From positions 1-47,352 of IMG/VR virus record IMGVR_UViG_3300033148_006626: DNA of 47,352 bases; one strand, given 5' to 3'. Positions 42,077-47,352 of this stretch are shown here, in pieces. The stretch's first letter is position 1. The number at the start of each line of letters is the position of its first letter. Origin of the DNA: a virus. The notes beneath the pieces are model-generated. The model was not told the origin of the DNA and did no database searches. It was given only the letters and a program-made list of their open reading frames with translations. Position numbers and translations under genes: made by a program.

Positions 42077-42567
42077 TAGGAGGGTATTTCCTCTTCTTCT
42101 TCTTTACCCTTCTTGGAGGGTTTGGCTGCCTCACCCTGCCCAACTCCCATTACCTGTTCGACATTCATGCGGGAGTCCCCTGTGTTTGTCTCCCCCACAG
42201 TGAGGTCGATCATCGCTTCCATACCTACGAGGTTCACCTTGAGAGCCTCAGCAAAGTCATCCAACTCCATCCCACCTGCAGGGAGCCGGGTGCCTGTCAG
42301 TTCGATGTAGACATCGTTCAGCCTCCACAAGGCTTGCTCCTGGCAGGAATAAGGATCCAAAACCCGTTCTCCAATGGTAGATTGATAGTCCTTCTTCTTC
42401 CTGCCCGAGTACTCAGATTTGATGATCCAGACGAGGTAGACCATGGGCTGTTGGGACGACTTGGAGAGTTTCCCAAAGACATCCTTCACAACAGCCCGGT
42501 AGGTATCTTCTTCGAAGATGCGTAGTTTTCCCGATTCGAGGTCTTCGGGTACATGAACCATTACCAT
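42076..42567 (-). CDS. DUF669-like recombination/ssDNA-binding-type protein
   Basis: The 163-residue protein starts at ATG after GAAGGAGATATG. Its plan, DTYRAVVKDVFGKLSKSSQQP then PMVYLVWII, a linker, and a later ELTGTRLPAGGMEL block, with an acidic low-complexity tail (KGKEEEEEIPS), resembles phage DUF669 proteins and ssDNA-binding proteins, whose acidic tail recruits partners. It is encoded with the P-loop ATPase and Cas4/RecB-like nuclease, as in phage recombination modules. No separate single-strand-binding protein was recognised elsewhere in the genome. Confidence 0.62.
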   Translation of the reverse strand: MVMVHVPEDLESGKLRIFEEDTYRAVVKDVFGKLSKSSQQPMVYLVWIIKSEYSGRKKKDYQSTIGERVLDPYSCQEQALWRLNDVYIELTGTRLPAGGMELDDFAEALKVNLVGMEAMIDLTVGETNTGDSRMNVEQVMGVGQGEAAKPSKKGKEEEEEIPS

Positions 42568-42734
42568 AACATATCTCCTTCTTCATATTGGTTTGAATTG
42601 ATAAAGGTCCCACAGGTTTCACATTTATACCACCCATAGACCTTAGGCCATTTGGACCATACCTTAAGAATTCGCCTCCTTTCCGGCCCATCCCTAGGAA
42701 AACAAAAAGGGCAAAACCTAACTGGAATGTACAT
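42561..42734 (-). CDS. 57-residue zinc-ribbon protein
   Basis: The ATG overlaps the nuclease stop (TGATG). CPFC (8-11) and CETC (38-41) form two zinc knuckles separated by a basic, Trp-rich stretch (RRRILKVWSKWPKVYGWYK). This pattern suggests nucleic-acid binding. Its end overlaps the start of the DUF669-like gene. Too short for a casual gene search but well supported by overlaps and motif. Confidence 0.68.
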   Translation of the reverse strand: MYIPVRFCPFCFPRDGPERRRILKVWSKWPKVYGWYKCETCGTFINSNQYEEGDMLW

Positions 42735-43585
42735 CAAAAATCAACTCCTTTCTCCTTTTCATACTCCTTGGATCGGGAGATAAAAAGGGTCTGCCTTCGT
42801 GCGGGAGTGTCGTTTTGGCAAAGGGGATAATAGTCACATCCTCTATTATAAACTGCACAGGATAGAGAGGGGTACCTGTAGTAGGAGAGTGACTTTGCCA
42901 GATAGACCTCATTAACCACTCCATAGACCAACCTCTTGATCCAATCCTGCTGCCATTGGGACCTCCGGTAGAAGTCAAAGGTAGCCTTTTTCTCCTTCGT
43001 ATTCACAACAAGGTTGAAAATGGTACCGTGAACTTTCTCATCGGAGAGTTCATCAAGGAGCCAATGGCAGATGCCAGTCTGCACTCCCTGCTTGAATCCC
43101 TTGATGTAAAGCTGATCCATCCTCGCTCCAGTTTTGAGTTCATCTCTCCACAACCTCCCGTCTGGTGTTCGGGACATCCCATCCAATCGTGCCTTGAGGA
43201 TGAAAGGTTCCCCCGTCCAGGGAATCTCAAAGGTCTTGGAGAGGGTTAACTCAGGAGATACTATTTCAATATTCTCCCGTTTGTACTCCTGCCTCCAGCA
43301 CATGAAGAGCTCTGCTGCGTCGGAGGCTACCCGTTCGGATACCTGTTCGGGATCTTCGGGGTAAATGAGGTTTACTTTCTGAGGCAGGTTTTGGATATCT
43401 TGTAGGGAGAGTTCCCCTTTAAGGTATTTCTCCCTTAGGCGATGGGTTATGTCCCCAATCTTGGGAGGTTCTGCCTTAACCTTCGGGGCAAGGTCTTCAT
43501 CATAAATCCAATGATAACCTTGCCTGCACCAGAGCCAAGTTGAGATCTTGGTTGGTGAAAAGGATTCAATCTCATCAGTCATCAT
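42734..43585 (-). CDS. Cas4/RecB-like PD-(D/E)XK nuclease with Fe-S cluster
   Basis: The 283-residue protein starts after GAGGAGGAGCAAG. C20 (LWCRQGYHW) together with C243, C250 and C256 gives the four-cysteine iron-sulphur pattern of Cas4/AddB-type nucleases. The active site is D135 (KARLDG), then E149 and K151 in RDELKTG, with a downstream Q-containing helix (FKQGVQTGICHWLL). Such enzymes resect DNA ends in recombination. No CRISPR adaptation genes or arrays are present, so a recombination function is likely. Confidence 0.88.
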   Translation of the reverse strand: MMTDEIESFSPTKISTWLWCRQGYHWIYDEDLAPKVKAEPPKIGDITHRLREKYLKGELSLQDIQNLPQKVNLIYPEDPEQVSERVASDAAELFMCWRQEYKRENIEIVSPELTLSKTFEIPWTGEPFILKARLDGMSRTPDGRLWRDELKTGARMDQLYIKGFKQGVQTGICHWLLDELSDEKVHGTIFNLVVNTKEKKATFDFYRRSQWQQDWIKRLVYGVVNEVYLAKSLSYYRYPSLSCAVYNRGCDYYPLCQNDTPARRQTLFISRSKEYEKEKGVDF

Positions 43586-43958
43586 CTTGCTCCTCCTCAT
43601 TGAGTGTTTTCTTCGCTTCGAAGATTTCTTTCTGCCTCATGGCCTGTGCAAGGCAGGCATCACAGATGTATCCAGTCTCTGTGTCATACTCTTTCTCCCA
43701 ACTGTGTTTCTTGGGATATTCACGGTTACCACAGGAGTCAATACCAAAGGTGCCTTCGCACTCGCAGCAGGTTACTATAACCTCCTTGGTATCTCTCTCA
43801 TAGACTGAGAAAGAGCCATCTCCATCATGGTAGCGGATGCCTGCATCGTGGATCTCCACGTCTACACCCTTTGTGAAAAGGAGGAGAGCCTTTTCACGAT
43901 CCTGCTGGGAGATAAACTCTACTCCAATGTTGCCAATCTTTAATCCATACTTTTTCAT
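43575..43958 (-). CDS. Zinc-binding protein, unknown
   Basis: The 127-residue protein starts at ATG after AAAGAAAGGAG. Residues about 62-105 hold CCECEG, DSCGN and ICDAC, enough for one or two zinc sites. The N-terminal 60 residues are beta-rich and the C-terminus is acidic. It overlaps the nuclease start, so the pair are translationally coupled. Function unknown. Confidence 0.7.
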   Translation of the reverse strand: MKKYGLKIGNIGVEFISQQDREKALLLFTKGVDVEIHDAGIRYHDGDGSFSVYERDTKEVIVTCCECEGTFGIDSCGNREYPKKHSWEKEYDTETGYICDACLAQAMRQKEIFEAKKTLNEEEQDDD

Positions 43959-43980
43959 AACTTACTCCTTTCTTTAAGTT

Positions 43981-44006
43981 TGTTGCTGCGGGCAGGATTC
44001 GAATTG
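43981..44006 (-). other. tRNA 3'-end-like fragment in an intergenic gap
   Basis: Read leftward, CCAATTCGAATCCTGCCCGC is followed by AGCAACA, similar to the T-loop-to-acceptor end of bacterial tRNAs (TTCGAATCC, then a GC-rich stem side). The 5' half of a T-arm that could pair is not seen, so it is not a tRNA gene. It lies in a 50-bp gap between two early genes. It could be a relic or a chance match. Confidence 0.35.
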
Positions 44007-44008
44007 GT

Positions 44009-44815
44009 TTACTCTTCGTCTTGGGTTAAAACTTGGTTCCCAAGGATCTCCTCAAAGTCAGCATTCACATAAGTCTTAAGGTCAAGTGAGGTCCGAGCAT
44101 GCTTGATCTTCCCAACCGGGCGGGTGTAGACCATGTACCTGGGTTCGGACACCCGTGAGGCTTGGTCAAGTTCACAGAAATAGGCCTCATCGACCAGAGA
44201 TGCTGCCTTATCCCTGAAGGAACCTGTGAACAGGGGGAGGTATTCGGATACATTGCCCTGGTCGTCATAATCATTCTTCACATGGGCGGTGGCAATACAG
44301 TGTGGGTAGATGTCAGGTTGTAGGGAGAAGAATGCTGTGAAGAGTTCCTCATAGTTGAGTAGGATGGCTCCATATTCATCCCAACTCAACTTCGTTGTCT
44401 TCCCAAAGTACATCATGAGGCGACGCAGGTGCTCATCCACCCGGGACAGTGAGTCAAGGACTGGTACTACCCGGTTGTGATCCTCAGGTGGGTTGTCTCG
44501 GAGGTCGTCGATGATGTCGCAGAGTTCCATATACCCCTCAGGCATAATCTTGGGGTAATCCTGATCCTTTGCAAACTCTCCTTTAGCATCTTTCTTAATC
44601 GAAAAGACACGGTCAGATAACTTACCAACGGTTAAGGGTTTGGTCAGGGTTATAACTTCAATGAGGTCTTGCTCAAGGTAAGGCTTTAGGTTGAACATCG
44701 TCCTAACCTTCCGGTCAAGGTCGATAAACTTAGGCCTGAGACCTAACTTCGCTAATGAGGCAGCAAGGGTGGTCTTGCCAGAGCCTGGTTTACCAATTAG
44801 TAGGAAGCCTGCCAT
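44009..44815 (-). CDS. P-loop ATPase, Sak4-like (AAA_24 type)
   Basis: The 268-residue protein has Walker A GKPGSGKTT (8-16), IDLD (about 31-34), VVPVLDSLSR as Walker B (about 115-124) and CIATAHVKND (about 169-178), the order of single-domain RecA-like phage ATPases used in single-strand annealing or recombination. The C-terminal 30 residues are acidic. It is followed by the zinc protein and Cas4-like nuclease. Start ATG follows AAAGAAAGGAGC. Confidence 0.85.
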   Translation of the reverse strand: MAGFLLIGKPGSGKTTLAASLAKLGLRPKFIDLDRKVRTMFNLKPYLEQDLIEVITLTKPLTVGKLSDRVFSIKKDAKGEFAKDQDYPKIMPEGYMELCDIIDDLRDNPPEDHNRVVPVLDSLSRVDEHLRRLMMYFGKTTKLSWDEYGAILLNYEELFTAFFSLQPDIYPHCIATAHVKNDYDDQGNVSEYLPLFTGSFRDKAASLVDEAYFCELDQASRVSEPRYMVYTRPVGKIKHARTSLDLKTYVNADFEEILGNQVLTQDEE

Positions 44816-45261
44816 TAAATTGCTCCTTTCTTTGGGTTCCCATTAGAACCCGAGAGGTGAAGGTAAGATTGGATATGGAATAAAGGTGTGAAGTTTCTAT
44901 CTAACAGCCAATCCCCCTCCTTACAGGTTAAAATATAGAACATACACCATTTTGTAAGGTGGGTTGGGATGGCTGAGACCTCCTCAATTCCCTTAGGTAG
45001 GTAAACTTCTTCATACTGAACAGTCAAAGGGTGCCTGCTAAGGTTTCGGAATTCAGATGCATGTCTTAGTAGGAAGTTTAGGGCGTCTATCTCAGATTGA
45101 GTCCATACCCTACAGTTCGTCTTTTCAAGGATTTCATCCCTCAGTGGGATGTTTCCTCGGCGAATCTCAAGGATTTCCTTCCGGAATTCCCCCATAATCC
45201 TAAAGGGAGGGATACCTTTAGGTTTTCCTTTAATCTGGTGGGTAAGGGTTGGTCTGATCAT
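44815..45261 (-). CDS. Early protein, unknown
   Basis: The 148-residue protein overlaps the ATPase start by one base and the previous gene by about 30. It is mixed alpha/beta, with a charged N-terminus and a C-terminal W-x-M-F-Y-I-L-T-C segment. No family recognised. Likely belongs to the recombination or early gene set by position only. Confidence 0.6.
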   Translation of the reverse strand: MIRPTLTHQIKGKPKGIPPFRIMGEFRKEILEIRRGNIPLRDEILEKTNCRVWTQSEIDALNFLLRHASEFRNLSRHPLTVQYEEVYLPKGIEEVSAIPTHLTKWCMFYILTCKEGDWLLDRNFTPLFHIQSYLHLSGSNGNPKKGAI

Positions 45262-45769
45262 CTTCCCCTTCTCCTAACAGTTGGATCCTGAGTGCATCAA
45301 CCTTTTGGTGAAGTCGGTTTAGGGATGAGTGTATCATCTCAAGGGTGACCCTCTCCTTTACAATTTGAGGTGCTTTCCTTGCTAACTCAGAGTATACTAT
45401 CAACTGAGCCTCTGCCCGAAGTGTTTCATCAGGAGCAACCTCGGCAAGTTTGAACACCTCTGTTGCCTTTAAGGTGGGGTTTAACTCAGGATGTATCTGA
45501 ACGCCTACCACAGCACGGATGAAATGGGTGTGATGGTAAATGTCTTGAGGTGAGGAGGCGATGCCGGCGGGAAGTCCCAAGGCATGGAACCGACGGATTG
45601 CCTTATCCTCAAGACTTGGGTTGAGGGATAATGCCCAAGATAGTGCACGGAGACCTTCCTGGGATGTGTCTTTGCCTAGGCTTCGGAGATGAAGGAGGCA
45701 GGCCCGTCTTGCCTTATGAACCTGCTCCTTCAACTCCGTGAGCCACTGGGCCTCGCGGTCAGTGGTCAT
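45230..45769 (-). CDS. Helical early protein, unknown
   Basis: The 179-residue protein starts at ATG after AAAGGATGAG. It is helical throughout with a Leu/Lys/Glu-rich middle (ATEVFKLAEVAPDETLRAEAQLI) and a C-terminal helix (LNRLHQKVDALRIQLLG) that could form a coiled coil. No motif recognised. Confidence 0.62.
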   Translation of the reverse strand: MTTDREAQWLTELKEQVHKARRACLLHLRSLGKDTSQEGLRALSWALSLNPSLEDKAIRRFHALGLPAGIASSPQDIYHHTHFIRAVVGVQIHPELNPTLKATEVFKLAEVAPDETLRAEAQLIVYSELARKAPQIVKERVTLEMIHSSLNRLHQKVDALRIQLLGEGEDDQTNPYPPD

Positions 45770-45794
45770 TTACTCATCCTTTTAACCTGGAGGG

Positions 45795-46124
45795 TTAAAG
45801 CTTGCCTTTCTCCTTGAGGTACGCGTCGATGTCGGCATCGGAGACAGTAATGCCAGCCGCGATAGCCTTTTGTTTGTAGATCTGGATCTCCGCCTGGCGC
45901 CTGCGTTCTTTGGCCCGGGCCTTCTCCTTCTGTTCCGGAGACAGGTCCGCCCAGGAGGTCTTTTTGACCAGGCCGGCATCTTCCTTTGCCTTTCTCACAC
46001 GTTTCTTTTTGAGTAAGGCGAGTGCCTCATTGAGATCCTCATCTGAGGCCTCATCGAGGGAGACTTCAAAGTCCGACTCGTTAATGGTGATTGGTGTTTC
46101 TTCCATTTCCTGCGCTTTTGCCAT
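45795..46124 (-). CDS. Charged helical early protein, paralogue of the 68-residue protein
   Basis: The 109-residue protein starts at ATG after AGAAAGGAGAAAG. An acidic N-terminal half (TINESDFEVSLDEASDEDLN) is followed by a basic region and a C-terminal block (YKQKAIAAGITVSDADIDAY) shared with the leftward gene at 496-702. The two lie on either side of the control region and the genome junction, as products of duplication. The shared block may be a dimerisation or DNA-contact module. Confidence 0.72.
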   Translation of the reverse strand: MAKAQEMEETPITINESDFEVSLDEASDEDLNEALALLKKKRVRKAKEDAGLVKKTSWADLSPEQKEKARAKERRRQAEIQIYKQKAIAAGITVSDADIDAYLKEKGKL

Positions 46125-46203
46125 TTCTTTCTCCTTTCTTTTGGGTTTGGTTAAGGTTAAAGGCAGGTTTAAGGTTGTTCACCTCCTTCCCAACCTGCCC
46201 AGT

Positions 46204-46245
46204 CATACCTTGACCTATTAGGTTTGCACTGAGGGTCAAGGTATG
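46204..46245. repeat. Inverted repeat CATACCTTGACC...GGTCAAGGTATG
   Basis: Twelve-base arms (46204-46215 and 46234-46245) are exact complements around an 18-base spacer, with G-T pairs possible further out in RNA. No T-run follows on either strand. It lies in the 134-base gap before the 109-residue gene, so an operator or an mRNA hairpin is likely. No promoter was recognised alongside. Confidence 0.55.
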
Positions 46246-46258
46246 GTGAGGAGGTTAA

Positions 46259-46468
46259 TCAAAGGGCCTTCAGCAGGTGTCCCCTTGCTTCAATCCTTCC
46301 TGCCTTTTGGAGCAGGTCGATGATTGACTGATAAGTATCAAGGTCCATCTTGCCACACAGGGCAGTGTAGAGATGCCCAGAGGGTATTCCTTTGGAACCT
46401 GCCTCCTGGATAGCATAGAGTATTGCTAAGATAATCCCCCATCCCGCTTCATTCTTTGTCATCTCCAT
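46259..46468 (-). CDS. Small helical protein
   Basis: The 69-residue protein starts at ATG after GAGGGGGAAAGCA. A helix IILAILYAIQEAGS is followed by IPSGHLYTALCGK and a second helix ending in KAGRIEARGHLLKAL, which resembles a winged helix in outline. It overlaps the previous gene by 20 bases. Early function likely; family not recognised. Confidence 0.62.
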   Translation of the reverse strand: MEMTKNEAGWGIILAILYAIQEAGSKGIPSGHLYTALCGKMDLDTYQSIIDLLQKAGRIEARGHLLKAL

Positions 46469-46604
46469 TGCTTTCCCCCTCGTAAGGCTCCCACCTGTCA
46501 GGTTGGATTTCCTCAAAATGCCTTTGACAGAGTGGGTCCCACTCTTCATGAATGTAATTCCACGCCTCACCCACTGCTGGATGGGGACATCTGCCACATG
46601 TCAT
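46449..46604 (-). CDS. Small cysteine/histidine protein
   Basis: The 51-residue protein starts at ATG after GGGGGGGGAAGCA, an unusually G-rich ribosome site. CGRCPHPAVGEAW and LCQRHF provide three cysteines and two histidines suited to a zinc finger. The end is acidic. No function recognised. Confidence 0.6.
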   Translation of the reverse strand: MTCGRCPHPAVGEAWNYIHEEWDPLCQRHFEEIQPDRWEPYEGESNGDDKE

Positions 46605-46626
46605 TGCTTCCCCCCCCCTTTCTTCA

Positions 46627-46899
46627 TTAGAACTGAACACTGATTACTTTGCCTTCATGAGGTCCCCTAAGAACCCACACGTAGGCAGCATAATTCCTGT
46701 ATTCTCCATTCAGTGTGAAGTACCTGGCAAGATAGGTTGCCGGGTAACAAGGCTCAGGCACTAGGTTAGGCCTTGATTCCTTTGACCACCTGTTGTTAGG
46801 TTTGGAATACCTCACGAAGAGTTTGTCCCCCCTTTGCCTACCTCGTGCACCCTTAATAGGATGCTGATGAGGTTTGAGTGTTACTTCAGGCAGGTTCAT
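46627..46899 (-). CDS. First gene of the main leftward operon, small basic protein
   Basis: The 90-residue protein starts at ATG after AAGAAAGGAGCAAATC; the longer frame upstream would begin inside the promoter leader. It is basic and aromatic-rich (GDKLFVRYSKPNNRWSKESR; YPATYLARYFTLNGEYRNY) with a beta-like C-terminus. As the first gene after the leftward promoter it is probably made early and could act on the host. No family recognised. Confidence 0.68.
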   Translation of the reverse strand: MNLPEVTLKPHQHPIKGARGRQRGDKLFVRYSKPNNRWSKESRPNLVPEPCYPATYLARYFTLNGEYRNYAAYVWVLRGPHEGKVISVQF

Positions 46900-46957
46900 G
46901 ATTTGCTCCTTTCTTCCTTTTAGGACAGGTTGGTGTTGCAAATACGATTATGTCCAT

Positions 46958-46986
46958 ATTGTAACACATGCCGGGCGAACAATCAA
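46958..46986 (-). promoter_or_regulatory. Main leftward early promoter
   Basis: Reading leftward, TTGATT (46986-46981) and TACAAT (46963-46958) are 17 bases apart, with TG one base before the -10 box (extended -10). Start near 46951 gives a leader of about 50 bases before the first gene. The promoter at 769-797 has the same -35 hexamer and spacing. Confidence 0.7.
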
Positions 46987-47000
46987 TTCGTTGAAAATTC

Positions 47001-47053
47001 AATGATTTCAATGTGTTGCGGGACATGTGTAAAATGTCAATGATTTCAATGGG
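47001..47053. repeat. Dispersed AATGATTTCAATG repeats, copies 2 and 3
   Basis: AATGATTTCAATG occurs at 47001-47013 and again at about 47039-47051, the second copy inside ACATGTGTAAAATGTC-AATGATTTCAATGGG (47023-47053), which matches 834-865. Read on the opposite strand they contain ATTGAAATCATT, almost a palindrome. Role unknown; regulatory binding is likely. Confidence 0.6.
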
Positions 47054-47092
47054 TTATGTCGTCACGGACATGAGGTTTGCATAGCATGTAAA

Positions 47093-47141
47093 TTGAAATG
47101 TGACATAACCTGTTGAAATGATTGATAAATAGGTTGAAATG
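47093..47141. repeat. Three TTGAAATG repeats at 20-21 base spacing
   Basis: TTGAAATG begins at 47093, 47113 and 47134, about two helical turns apart, in AT-rich sequence. This is a second iteron-like array on the other side of the TG tract from the ATTGCAT array. It may be part of a replication origin or a regulator site. Confidence 0.5.
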
Positions 47142-47235
47142 AAAGTGATGCACCCAATTTATTGATACCTATCCTTTATTCATTTCACCCGAGGGTTGAG
47201 GTATGTCTGGGTGAGTGTAACTGGGTGTGTTATTC

Positions 47236-47352
<117 letters not shown>

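Noticed and set aside
41925-42143. Leftward 72-residue frame beginning MGRVRQPN
   Set aside because: It lies in another frame over the end of the DUF669-like gene and the 59-residue membrane protein, which fits the operon overlaps much better.
41655-42203. Rightward 182-residue open frame
   Set aside because: Covers queD, the small membrane gene and part of the DUF669-like gene in antisense; no start signal and no motif.
42734-43585. CRISPR adaptation system, suggested by the Cas4-like nuclease
   Set aside because: No cas1/cas2 gene and no repeat-spacer array were seen; the neighbours are recombination proteins.
43981-44006. Complete tRNA gene
   Set aside because: Only a T-loop/acceptor-like end is present, without a pairing T-stem, anticodon arm or D arm.
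46137-46242. Possible 41-residue leftward frame MTGQVGKEVNN...
   Set aside because: Low-complexity product that overlaps the next gene in another frame and starts inside the inverted repeat; the evidence is too thin.

Overview
The window reads as one complete, circularly closed genome of a tailed double-stranded DNA phage, about 47.24 kb. The first 114 bases are repeated exactly as the last 114 (1-114 = 47239-47352), so the ends join inside a (TG)26-27 dinucleotide tract. A terminase, portal, major capsid protein and connector-like proteins identify a member of Caudoviricetes. No tape-measure, tail-tube or sheath gene is recognisable, and four large helical proteins close the structural operon, so a short-tailed (podovirus-like) particle is most likely. 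Strong GGAGG-type ribosome sites and many TTG/GTG starts suit a host with strong Shine-Dalgarno use, for example a Firmicute, but the host cannot be fixed from sequence. No integrase, tRNA gene or convincing endolysin was recognised.

Layout. A control region runs through the junction (about 46900-47352 plus 1-960). It holds the TG tract, a palindrome, iteron-like repeats, two matched leftward promoters and a candidate rightward promoter. Rightward genes (961-28805) cover packaging (terS, terL), then a block of small beta-rich and exported proteins with a parallel beta-helix protein (3.4-9.1 kb), then a PurD-like ATP-grasp protein, a possible ADP-ribosyltransferase-like protein, portal, scaffold, major capsid, connectors, tail fibre, a large tail protein and internal virion proteins. 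Leftward genes (46899 down to 28802) meet them at 28.8 kb. They cover early genes of unknown role, recombination (P-loop ATPase, Cas4/RecB-like nuclease, DUF669-like protein), base modification, and replication (UDG-exonuclease-family A polymerase fusion, DUF3987-type ATPase, stand-alone 3'-5' exonuclease, ATP-dependent ligase).

The outstanding system is a 7-deazaguanine DNA-modification cluster at 35.5-41.9 kb. It encodes FolE, QueD, QueE and QueC (GTP to preQ0), a DpdA-like transglycosylase that would place the base in DNA, and a QueF-type reductase that would give preQ1. It also carries extra parts: a QueE paralogue that has lost all three radical-SAM cysteines, a short-chain dehydrogenase with an intact active site, and an inserted PIG-L deacetylase plus methyltransferase. 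A guanine modification at or beyond dPreQ1 is the working hypothesis.

Composition is patchy. Most genes use AGG and CCT codons heavily and are CpG-poor. The beta-helix gene, the 172-residue gene at 35.0-35.5 kb and the deacetylase/methyltransferase pair look richer in CpG and were probably acquired separately. All functions are read from motifs by eye; no database search or structure prediction was run.
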